From the NCBI GenBank assembly GCA_015485245.1, contig WFTY01000313.1:1-9093 (forward strand): 9,093 bases of DNA, given 5' to 3'. The translations under genes were made by a program, and so were the position numbers. Shown piece by piece: positions 1 to 5,574 of the stretch (its first letter is position 1; the number at the start of each line of letters is the position of its first letter). The DNA is from Anaerolineales bacterium. GTDB taxonomy: Bacteria > Chloroflexota > Anaerolineae > Anaerolineales > UBA11858. The notes below the pieces were generated by a model. That model made no database searches. It saw only the letters and a list, made by a program, of their open reading frames with translations, and had not been told where the DNA came from.

Positions 1-1065
1 CCGCAGAATCATCAGTAAGGCCGCCAGCACACCTGCAACAGGTGTGGACAGACGACGGGTAACCGCGTACAGTAGGGCCGGCGCCAGCGCCAGGAAGGCC
101 ACCTGTAAGGGGATGATATCCTCATACCCCGGCCCGCTCAACACGTGGAACAGCGCCAGCAACCCGGAGTACAACGGCCGTAGCACTGCTGCCCCCCACT
201 GCGGATGCCGCAGCCCGGCCCCGGCGAGCAAACTCTGCGCCGTGGCCTCGTACAGGTAGGCGTCCGAGTTCGGTGACCAGGTGTAATTCGGCGGGCGCGG
301 CGGGTCGGCAAACCAACTGGCTTTCAAGGGCATCGCACTCCACAGCGCGAAGGCCAGCAGCCAGATAGCGAGCGGCAGCAGCCACCCCCGGCTCAGGCGT
401 CGCTTCCAATCCCGCGCCAGATGCCCCCAGGCCCACCACAGCACAGCGACCACCGCAGCCGCGAGCGCCACCTGCACCCCCAGCAGGGGAGCCTCCACCA
501 AGCGAAACTCGCCGCTGCCTTGCACGGTCTCCATGTAACCCCAGCCGCGCTCCGTCAGCCACACAAAGGCAACCAGCACAGCCAGCGCAGCCCACGCCGC
601 CCACCAGGACGGACGCCAGCGCCGGCGCGCATCGGATGACGCGCCCAGCCATAACAACAGGATCAACTCCAGCGAGAGTACCGCCCCCAAAAAGAGAATC
701 GGCCGCAAACGCAGCAGCACGGCGCGCATCACCGGCTCAGCGGCTGCCGGAGCATACAACGCCAGATTGCCTCCCTCCCACAACCCAATCAGGCTTGCGC
801 CGAGAAGGCCAAACGCCACCCTGCGTTGTTGACCCCACGCCATCAGCGGTGCCCGCCACGCTGGCCTGAGGACAAAAACTCCTGCAATCCCCATAGCAGC
901 CAGGGTTAGAACAGCTAGGCCGCCAACGATAACCAGGCGTCCGGCAGAAAGGCCCAACAGCACCCCCCTACCTGATTCCGATGGCAGGCGTATCACACCC
1001 CAAACAGCCAGAGCGCTCTCTACTCCGGAGACAAGGAAAAAGGCCGGCAACAAATATCTTCGCAT
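1..1065 (-). CDS. Multi-pass membrane protein, GT39/PMT-like glycosyltransferase, N-terminal part (runs off the left edge)
   Basis: An uninterrupted minus-strand frame of 355 codons starts at ATG 1065-1063 and stays open to the window edge, so the C-terminus is missing. The product is very hydrophobic, with likely membrane segments near residues 5-25, 37-66, 84-105, 122-141, 153-170, 195-213, 228-244 and 318-350. After a long N-terminal membrane region there is a segment around residues 262-300 reading SPNSDAYLYEATAQSLLAG and then RPLYSGLLALF. This is how the first extracytoplasmic loop of GT39/PMT/ArnT-like lipid-linked sugar transferases looks: an acidic residue (here D268) in a D-x-Y context, then a small-residue helix and an R-P-L-Y step. 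The family call is inferred from this pattern; the substrate cannot be told. Upstream there is only a poor ribosome binding site (GGAG about 15 nt before the ATG), so the exact start is uncertain. The roughly 260 residues before the motif are unusual for the family. Confidence 0.65.
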   Translation of the reverse strand, partial: MRRYLLPAFFLVSGVESALAVWGVIRLPSESGRGVLLGLSAGRLVIVGGLAVLTLAAMGIAGVFVLRPAWRAPLMAWGQQRRVAFGLLGASLIGLWEGGNLALYAPAAAEPVMRAVLLRLRPILFLGAVLSLELILLLWLGASSDARRRWRPSWWAAWAALAVLVAFVWLTERGWGYMETVQGSGEFRLVEAPLLGVQVALAAAVVAVLWWAWGHLARDWKRRLSRGWLLPLAIWLLAFALWSAMPLKASWFADPPRPPNYTWSPNSDAYLYEATAQSLLAGAGLRHPQWGAAVLRPLYSGLLALFHVLSGPGYEDIIPLQVAFLALAPALLYAVTRRLSTPVAGVLAALLMILR

Positions 1066-1138
1066 AGATTCTGGCGCGCTCCGCCCTTCCGACACGCACT
1101 TGTCAGACCAAGGTCGAGGCTATGTGCCCTAACGATAA

Positions 1139-1215
1139 TTCACCGCCGAGTTTGCGGAGGTCACAAAGATCACCCTTTGTAGTCTCTCTGCGACCTCAGC
1201 GTCCTCTGCGGTGAA
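1139..1215. repeat. Imperfect 31-bp inverted repeat, possible dispersed intergenic element
   Basis: The left arm 1139-1169 and right arm 1185-1215 are reverse complements at 24 of 31 positions, separated by a 15-nt loop (1170-1184). Both arms begin or end with the same outer sequence TTCACCGC/GCGGTGAA and contain the GAGGTC/GACCTC core. The sense of the right arm (CTCTGCG, ACCTC, GTCCTCTGCGGTGAA) resembles a purine/pyrimidine-biased intergenic repeat that I recall from many environmental bacterial genomes; that link is from memory and unverified. There is no run of T after the second arm, so it is not an obvious intrinsic terminator. It lies about 165 bp before the dcd -10 box. Confidence 0.6.
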
Positions 1216-1354
1216 ACCGACGCGAGCAAATCAAATATTGTTTCCTACTACTTACGCTCATGTGGCTAAAAGCTTCGCCAACTTCACCTGTGCGCAATGC
1301 AGCAGTGATTTTACCTCGCGCCAGAGGCGTTGGCAACCGGAGATCCACTCCCTG

Positions 1355-1384
1355 GCCACAGTAACGCGCCAAACCCCTTATAAT
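1355..1384 (+). promoter_or_regulatory. Candidate promoter for dcd
   Basis: A perfect -10 hexamer TATAAT lies at 1379-1384, 43 nt before the dcd start. The best -35 candidate at 18-bp spacing is GCCACA (1355-1360), matching the consensus at only 3 of 6 positions. It would give a short leader of about 35 nt that includes the strong AAGGAGGAGG ribosome binding site at 1416-1425. Confidence 0.5.
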
Positions 1385-1427
1385 ATTAACAGCAATCATT
1401 CACCCTGCCATCAACAAGGAGGAGGAA

Positions 1428-3224
1428 ATGGGGCTAAAACCCGATCACTGGATACGCAAAATGGCGCTTGAGCACCGCATGATCGAGCCGTTTGAACCGG
1501 GACAGGTGCGCGCGGGGAAAATTTCTTATGGGGTTTCTTCTTACGGATACGATATCCGCGTAGCCGATGAATTTAAAATTTTTACCAATGTGCATTCTGC
1601 CATCGTAGACCCCAAAGACTTCGACCCCAGATCAATGGTAGATTTCAAAGGCGAGGTGTGCATCATCCCGCCCAACTCCTTTGCCCTGGCGCGCACGGTT
1701 GAATACTTCCGCATTCCGCGCGGGGTACTGACGCTTTGCGTGGGCAAATGCCTCACAGGCGATACGCGCGTGGTAGACGCGGAAACCGGCGCTTACTTGC
1801 CAATCGCCGAAGTGGCTCAACTGCGCCGCACCGTGGGCCTGCAAAACTGGCGCATGACGCAACTGTCGGTCAGCCAGTTCATCCCCAACGGCGTGAAACC
1901 GGTGTACGAAATGACCACTCGCAGCGGTTTGCGCATCAAGGCCACAGCCCAGCACCCTTTCCGTCAACTTCGCGGATGGACACCCCTCTCCAACTTGCAA
2001 CCCGGTGACCGTATTGCCATAGCGCGGGAAATCCCCGTCTTTGGGAAAACGCCTCTGCCCGATTGGGAAGCCACTTTGCTCGGGTTGATGATCGCCGAGG
2101 GACAATGCCACACCCCAGGGTACAGCCCGGCGTTCACCAATAAAGACCCCATGCTGGTGGACTTGCTCAAATGGTGCGTTCAGGAAGGCCAACTGGGCGA
2201 GGTATCCTTCAAGGGGCGGGCAGGGTACCGCCTGGTCAACCGGCGAGGGCGTGGTGGAAAGATGACCGGGCAACCCAACCGTGCTGCCCAATGGCTCGCC
2301 CGCCACGGCCCGAATGTGCGCGCTGGGGAAAAATTCGTCCCGCAGGCTATTTTCACCGCCCCACGCCGGCAGGTGCGCCTGTTTTTGCAGGCGTTATTCT
2401 CCGGCGATGGCTCAATCTATACATCCGGCGAGGGTTTCTTCCTGGAGTATTCCTCCAAATCCAGGCGTTTGATAGAAGATGTGCATCATCTACTTTTGCG
2501 GTTTGGGATACTTTCGTTGATTCGCGAGAAGCGCACGCAGGTTGGCACCAAAGCCTATCGCATCCAAATCACCGACCGGGAACAAATCCGCCGTTTCATG
2601 GCGCGCATTGGTTTCTACCCAAACACGTTGAAGCAGCGCCGTGCAGAAAGCGAGATACTCCCCAAACTGGCAGAGCGCCCGCAGCGGCAACGCAGCAACT
2701 TCGATACCTTGCCCGCCGATGCCTGGCCCGTGCTGAGAGAGGCTGTTGCTCAGGCTGGGATCAGTTTGCGTTCTATCGGTGTTTTGCACACATCTCCAAC
2801 CCAGTCGCTACCGTATACCACCGCGCGCACTGTTGCTACGGCCACCCAACACCCCGCCCTCTCTGCGTTGGTCGAGGGGCCGGTATGGGATACCGTCAAG
2901 TCCATCCGTTATGTGGGCGAAGAAGAAGTCTACGATCTGACCGTGCCCCAGGCGCACAACTTTGTAGCCAACGACATCATCGTGCACAACTCCACCTACG
3001 CCCGCTGCGGGATCATCGTCAACGTCACGCCCTTTGAGCCAGGGTGGGAGGGGTATGTCACGCTGGAGATCTCCAACACCACGCCGCTGCCGGCGAAAAT
3101 CTACTCGAATGAAGGCATCGCTCAAGTGTTATTCTTCGAGGCGGATGAGGAATGTGAAATCTCCTATGCCGATAAAAAAGGCAAATATCAGCATCAACAA
3201 TCCATTGTGTTGCCCAAACTTTAA
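1428..3224 (+). CDS. dcd: dCTP deaminase precursor interrupted by an intein
   Basis: Dcd converts dCTP to dUTP, feeding dTMP synthesis in the cytosol. The 598-residue precursor has an N-extein (1-107), an intein (108-521) and a C-extein (522-598). Joined exteins give 184 residues, a normal Dcd length. The N-extein contains SYGVSSYGYDIRVADEFKIF, typical of the family. The C-extein begins STYARCG and continues through NVTPFEPGWEGYVTLE and NEGIAQVLFF. By comparison with E. coli Dcd (GRSSLARLG and GCIVLEF), K107, S522, R526 and E547 correspond to Arg110, Ser111, Arg115 and the catalytic Glu138, so all active-site residues are restored only after splicing. The start is supported by AAGGAGGAGG directly upstream. 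The next gene follows after 14 nt with its own ribosome binding site, suggesting co-transcription. There is no frameshift and both splice ends are intact, so the enzyme should be functional. Confidence 0.95.
   Translation: MGLKPDHWIRKMALEHRMIEPFEPGQVRAGKISYGVSSYGYDIRVADEFKIFTNVHSAIVDPKDFDPRSMVDFKGEVCIIPPNSFALARTVEYFRIPRGVLTLCVGKCLTGDTRVVDAETGAYLPIAEVAQLRRTVGLQNWRMTQLSVSQFIPNGVKPVYEMTTRSGLRIKATAQHPFRQLRGWTPLSNLQPGDRIAIAREIPVFGKTPLPDWEATLLGLMIAEGQCHTPGYSPAFTNKDPMLVDLLKWCVQEGQLGEVSFKGRAGYRLVNRRGRGGKMTGQPNRAAQWLARHGPNVRAGEKFVPQAIFTAPRRQVRLFLQALFSGDGSIYTSGEGFFLEYSSKSRRLIEDVHHLLLRFGILSLIREKRTQVGTKAYRIQITDREQIRRFMARIGFYPNTLKQRRAESEILPKLAERPQRQRSNFDTLPADAWPVLREAVAQAGISLRSIGVLHTSPTQSLPYTTARTVATATQHPALSALVEGPVWDTVKSIRYVGEEEVYDLTVPQAHNFVANDIIVHNSTYARCGIIVNVTPFEPGWEGYVTLEISNTTPLPAKIYSNEGIAQVLFFEADEECEISYADKKGKYQHQQSIVLPKL
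1749..2990 (+). mobile_element. Intein in Dcd (414 residues, Hint plus LAGLIDADG type)
   Basis: Precursor residues 108-521 form a complete class 1 intein. Block A is CLTGDTRVVD, with nucleophile Cys1 at residue 108. Block B is KATAQHPF, with the T-x-x-H signature at T173 and H176. Block F is VYDLTVPQAHNFVAND (501-516). Block G is IIVHN (517-521), with the penultimate His and terminal Asn. The next extein residue is Ser (S522), a valid +1 nucleophile. The endonuclease lies between blocks B and F. All residues needed for autocatalytic splicing are visible, so an active intein is expected. Base composition does not differ obviously from the exteins, which fits a long residence or a donor of similar GC. 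Confidence 0.95.
2061..2627 (+). other. LAGLIDADG homing endonuclease domain inside the Dcd intein
   Basis: Precursor residues about 212-400 hold the two helix motifs of a DOD-type homing endonuclease: LLGLMIAEG (217-225) and FLQALFSGDG (319-328). The acidic metal-binding residues are present in both (E224 and D327), so cleavage activity is plausible. The second motif is followed by SIY and a segment with EYSSKSRRLIEDVHHLLLRFGI, typical of the repeat after block E. The natural target would be an intein-less dcd allele across the codons for GK and STYARCG. A further stretch of about 85 residues with no recognised motif (about 405-490) separates the domain from block F. Confidence 0.85.
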
Positions 3225-3238
3225 CGCCGGAGGAAATT

Positions 3239-4129
3239 ATGAAGCCTCGCGCAATCCACACCTTTTCCATCGTCGCCTACGACCCGAGCGAACCCGCCTG
3301 GGGCGTAGCGGTGGCTTCCAAGTTCCTGGCCGTCGGGGCAGTTGTCCCCTGGGCGCGCGCCGGGGCCGGGGCCGTGGCGACGCAAGCTTTCGCTAACACC
3401 ACGTTTGGGCCAGGCGGCCTGGCGCTTATGGAACAAGGTCATTCTGCAGAGGAAGCGCTGAACGCACTGCTGGCCCAGGATACAGAATCTGGAAGACGCC
3501 AGGTAGGGATGGTGGATGCCCATGGCGGGGCAGCCACCTTTACTGGAGAGGAGTGTCACGACTGGGCTGGGGGCGTCACCGGAGCAGGTTACGCCGTCCA
3601 GGGCAACCTGCTCACCGGCCCCGAAGTGGTTGAAGCCATGGCGGAGGCCTTCACCCAAACGCCAGGGCGCCTGCCCGACAGGCTCTATGCCGCCCTGCTG
3701 GCTGGCGACCGCGCCGGCGGCGACAGGCGCGGCCGCCAGAGCGCGGCGATCCTGGTGGTCAAAGACCAGGGAGGCTATGGCGGCTTCAACGATCGCTGGA
3801 TCGATTACCGCGTGGATAATCACCCCGACCCCGTCCCCCTGTTGAACGAGCTACTCCGATTGCACATCCTTCACAATGAAGTTGGTTCGCCTGAGACGCA
3901 AGTGCCGCTGCAGGGCGAAACGCTCAAACAACTCCAACTCGTTATGCAGCAACGCGGTTTCTATCGAGGCGAGCTTCACGGAGAATACGACACAGCGACC
4001 CGCGATGCGCTTGCCGCCCTGGTTTTAAACGAAAACCTGAAAGACCGCACCCACCTCGAAGCGGGAACGATTGACGCTGAGGCGTTGAAATTCCTGCTTA
4101 CCAGGGCTTCTCCCAGCGAGCGATGTTGA
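3239..4129 (+). CDS. DUF1028 family protein with C-terminal peptidoglycan-binding-like domain
   Basis: Residues 5-212 match the DUF1028 pattern throughout: HTFSIVAYDP, WGVAVASKFLAVGAVVPWA, GAVATQAFAN, the histidine-bearing FTGEECHDWAG, GYAVQGNLLTGPEVVEAMAEAF, GGDRRGRQSAA and YGGFNDRWIDYRVDNHPDP. The family has an Ntn-hydrolase-like fold; its reaction is unknown to me. Residues about 222-290 (LQGETLKQLQLVMQQRGFY, then GEYDTATRDAL) look like the putative peptidoglycan-binding helical domain often attached to DUF1028 proteins. No signal peptide or membrane segment is seen, so a cytoplasmic location is likely and real peptidoglycan binding is doubtful. The start is supported by GGAGG 5 nt upstream. 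It lies 14 nt after dcd and probably shares its transcript. Its last 32 nt overlap the 3' end of the opposing gene. Confidence 0.88.
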   Translation: MKPRAIHTFSIVAYDPSEPAWGVAVASKFLAVGAVVPWARAGAGAVATQAFANTTFGPGGLALMEQGHSAEEALNALLAQDTESGRRQVGMVDAHGGAATFTGEECHDWAGGVTGAGYAVQGNLLTGPEVVEAMAEAFTQTPGRLPDRLYAALLAGDRAGGDRRGRQSAAILVVKDQGGYGGFNDRWIDYRVDNHPDPVPLLNELLRLHILHNEVGSPETQVPLQGETLKQLQLVMQQRGFYRGELHGEYDTATRDALAALVLNENLKDRTHLEAGTIDAEALKFLLTRASPSERC

Positions 4130-5267
4130 TATTGCGCTTCTGCAATTCGGCGATGAACTCATCAGCAGGAACATCCTTCCCCGGCGCCAGCAAGCCGCGC
4201 TTTTGAATATCTCCGCGCAAAATCATCTGCGCGCCGATGCTGGCCGTGTACCCTACCGTGCGCTGCATCGCCAGCAGGCCGCTCTTCAGATCGCGGTAGT
4301 CCACCATCTGGTAGATCACCCGCCTGCGCTGACCGTCTTTGATCCCCCGCACGTCCACGCGAATGGCGGCGATGTCGCGCTCATCGGGCGCATATTGCAG
4401 CTGGGGGGCGAGCAAATCGTGCACAAACCGCCGCGGGGAAACCTGCACATCACCCACCTGAATCGGCGTCTCACTCAGGAACCCTAGCTCCACCATTTTT
4501 TTCCAAAAGGCCGCATGCCCCGGCCACCGCAGCGTGTATCGCCCTGTGGAACGTACGGTCTCCCGAACGCCAAAGACATCCAGGTACTTCACGGCGTCGC
4601 CGTTATAGTAGGCTTCCATGCGGCCAATGCCTTCCATATCCACAGCGTGCAAATATTCTTCGCTGAACATCTGGCTGGGCGTCAAATGGATGATTTCCCC
4701 ATCTTGCAACATGCGCGCCGGGCGCTGATAGGCTCCCAGCACACCAGCAAAGGTCCAGGAAATCTTGTACTTCAACGGATTGTTCGCCGCCTGGGGTTCA
4801 GGCACACCGGTTCCATAAACATGCAATTCGTGCACTTCATCCAGCTCGCCAATGGCGCGCCCCGCCAACACCAGGTCGATCCCCGGGTCGAGGCCAAACT
4901 CCGGCAGAATGGTCACCCCGCGGGCGGCAGCTTCTCGCCCCAGTTCGACGTATTCCGGCAACGCATAAGAAGTCTCAACAAAATGCACACCTGTGGCAAC
5001 CGCCAGACGGGTGACCTCAAGGCGAAAGGCCTGTGGCAACAGCGCGATCACAGCCTGAACCTGGCGCATGTGCTTTTCCAGTTGGGCCTGATCGCGCACA
5101 TCAAGTTCCACCGGGGTAATTTTCGAAGACCCAAGTTTCTCCACATAGGCGCGCAAGGCACGCATATCAACATCCGCCGCAATGACGTGCGAAACCTCGG
5201 GGCTGTTCGCCAGGTCGTGCAAAGCAGCCTTCCCCTGTAAGCCAACTCCAAGCAACAGAATCCTCAT
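4098..5267 (-). CDS. Saccharopine dehydrogenase family oxidoreductase
   Basis: The 389-residue protein opens with MRILLLGVGLQGKAALHDLA, a Rossmann nucleotide-binding strand and glycine motif (G7, G9, G12). A second strand ends in acidic residues (ADVD, 31-34) suited to bind an NAD(P) ribose. The middle holds LPEFGLDPGIDLVLAGRAI (121-139), YGTGVPEPQA and NNPLKYKISWTFAGVLG (162-178), features of the catalytic and dimerisation half of saccharopine dehydrogenase and lysine 6-dehydrogenase relatives. The C-terminal part (GYTASIGAQMILRGDI) also fits. Length is normal for the single-enzyme family. A role in lysine or another amino acid's metabolism is likely, but the substrate cannot be assigned: lysine 6-dehydrogenase, carboxynorspermidine synthase-like and saccharopine reductase are all possible. 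The ATG at 5267 has a modest AAAGGG ribosome site. It is divergent from the amino acid transporter operon, so a functional link is possible but unproven. Confidence 0.85.
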   Translation of the reverse strand: MRILLLGVGLQGKAALHDLANSPEVSHVIAADVDMRALRAYVEKLGSSKITPVELDVRDQAQLEKHMRQVQAVIALLPQAFRLEVTRLAVATGVHFVETSYALPEYVELGREAAARGVTILPEFGLDPGIDLVLAGRAIGELDEVHELHVYGTGVPEPQAANNPLKYKISWTFAGVLGAYQRPARMLQDGEIIHLTPSQMFSEEYLHAVDMEGIGRMEAYYNGDAVKYLDVFGVRETVRSTGRYTLRWPGHAAFWKKMVELGFLSETPIQVGDVQVSPRRFVHDLLAPQLQYAPDERDIAAIRVDVRGIKDGQRRRVIYQMVDYRDLKSGLLAMQRTVGYTASIGAQMILRGDIQKRGLLAPGKDVPADEFIAELQKRNINIARWEKPW

Positions 5268-5318
5268 AACACCCTTTCAATCCAGAAACAAGCCGTCAAA
5301 ACACCCTTACCTGGCCGC

Positions 5319-5348
5319 ATTTTACCAGCGAAGTATAAAAAATTCGAA
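5319..5348 (-). promoter_or_regulatory. Weak candidate promoter for the saccharopine dehydrogenase-like gene
   Basis: Read on the minus strand, TTCGAA (5348-5343) is followed after 18 bp by TAAAAT (5324-5319). The -10 matches consensus at 5 of 6 positions and the -35 at 3 of 6. It lies about 50 nt before the ATG. The region is AT-rich, so a chance match is quite possible. Confidence 0.3.
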
Positions 5349-5397
5349 AAAATGGCGTATATGGCCTTGATTTACCTGTTTTTATCCCTTATTTTCT

Positions 5398-5425
5398 TTT
5401 ATAATTGGAAGAGGATTTCTATAAT
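5398..5425 (+). promoter_or_regulatory. Candidate promoter of the amino acid transporter operon
   Basis: A perfect TATAAT lies at 5420-5425, with TTTATA (5398-5403, 4 of 6 consensus positions) 16 bp upstream. A second TATAAT at 5400-5405 overlaps that -35 but has no good -35 of its own. Either would give a leader of about 145-165 nt before the aapJ-like gene. Confidence 0.4.
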
Positions 5426-5441
5426 CCGTGTTTCCCTAAGT

Positions 5442-5481
5442 TAATCTTTCCAAACTTGCCTAATTGCATAGGAAGATTAGG
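5442..5481 (+). promoter_or_regulatory. Overlapping inverted repeats, possible operator or leader hairpin
   Basis: TAATCTTTCC (5442-5451) pairs with GGAAGATTA (5471-5479), with one bulged base. CCTAAT (5459-5464) pairs with ATTAGG (5476-5481) across an 11-nt loop. The two pairings share bases and cannot form together. The site lies just downstream of the candidate promoter, where a repressor could bind or alternative leader structures could form. No binding protein can be named. Confidence 0.35.
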
Positions 5482-5574
5482 AGGTGCCACGACATAGATA
5501 TATTCTATATTCCCAAACTCACCAATCCGTTTACCCTTTTAATTTCCTAGCTACCTTGGAGGAGGAATACGACA

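Larger units (their letters stand above)
1066..1427. other. Divergent intergenic region between the membrane protein gene and dcd
   Basis: This 362-nt gap separates divergently transcribed genes. It holds the inverted repeat at 1139-1215 and the dcd promoter and ribosome binding site at its right end. Short frames cross it, but none has a convincing start or composition. I see no tRNA or structured RNA, and no clear promoter for the minus-strand gene. Confidence 0.6.
5268..5574. other. AT-rich divergent regulatory gap between the dehydrogenase and the aap operon
   Basis: This 307-nt gap is clearly richer in A and T than the genes on either side and contains no convincing coding frame. It holds candidate promoters on both strands and overlapping inverted repeats at 5442-5481. 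A further short symmetric sequence, ATAGA-tatat-TCTAT, lies at 5494-5508. The strong ribosome binding site GGAGGAGG (5558-5565) is placed for the ATG at 5575. The long leader (roughly 145 nt if the promoter at 5398-5425 is used) leaves room for post-transcriptional control, but I recognise no riboswitch class. Confidence 0.55.

Noticed and set aside
122..652. 176-codon minus-strand frame beginning with MAGRVIRC
   Set aside because: It is in a different frame from the hydrophobic membrane-protein frame on the same strand. Its translation is G/A/R-rich noise, whereas the accepted frame has regular membrane segments and a GT39-like motif.
1211..1471. Small plus-strand frame of 86 codons in front of dcd
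   Set aside because: It begins within the inverted repeat, has no ribosome binding site and runs into the start of dcd in another frame.
1632..2306. 224-codon antisense frame across the dcd N-extein and intein
   Set aside because: Shadow of a well-supported gene, with no ribosome site or motif.
2171..3037. 288-codon plus-strand frame inside the dcd intein
   Set aside because: It overlaps the intein in another frame. Its translation is rich in R, P and C without recognisable motifs, while the intein frame has all the blocks.
2991..3224. Possibility that the dcd C-extein is a separate small gene, or that dcd is a pseudogene disrupted by an insertion
   Set aside because: The frame is continuous through both junctions, and Cys1, the TxxH histidine, His-Asn and Ser+1 are all present, so protein splicing explains the structure.
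3221..3823. 200-codon antisense frame opposite the DUF1028 gene
   Set aside because: The DUF1028 reading is matched along its whole length; the antisense product is not recognisable.
4515..5240. 241-codon plus-strand frame opposite the saccharopine-dehydrogenase-like gene
   Set aside because: It lies entirely antisense to a gene with a clear Rossmann motif; the translation has no domain signature.
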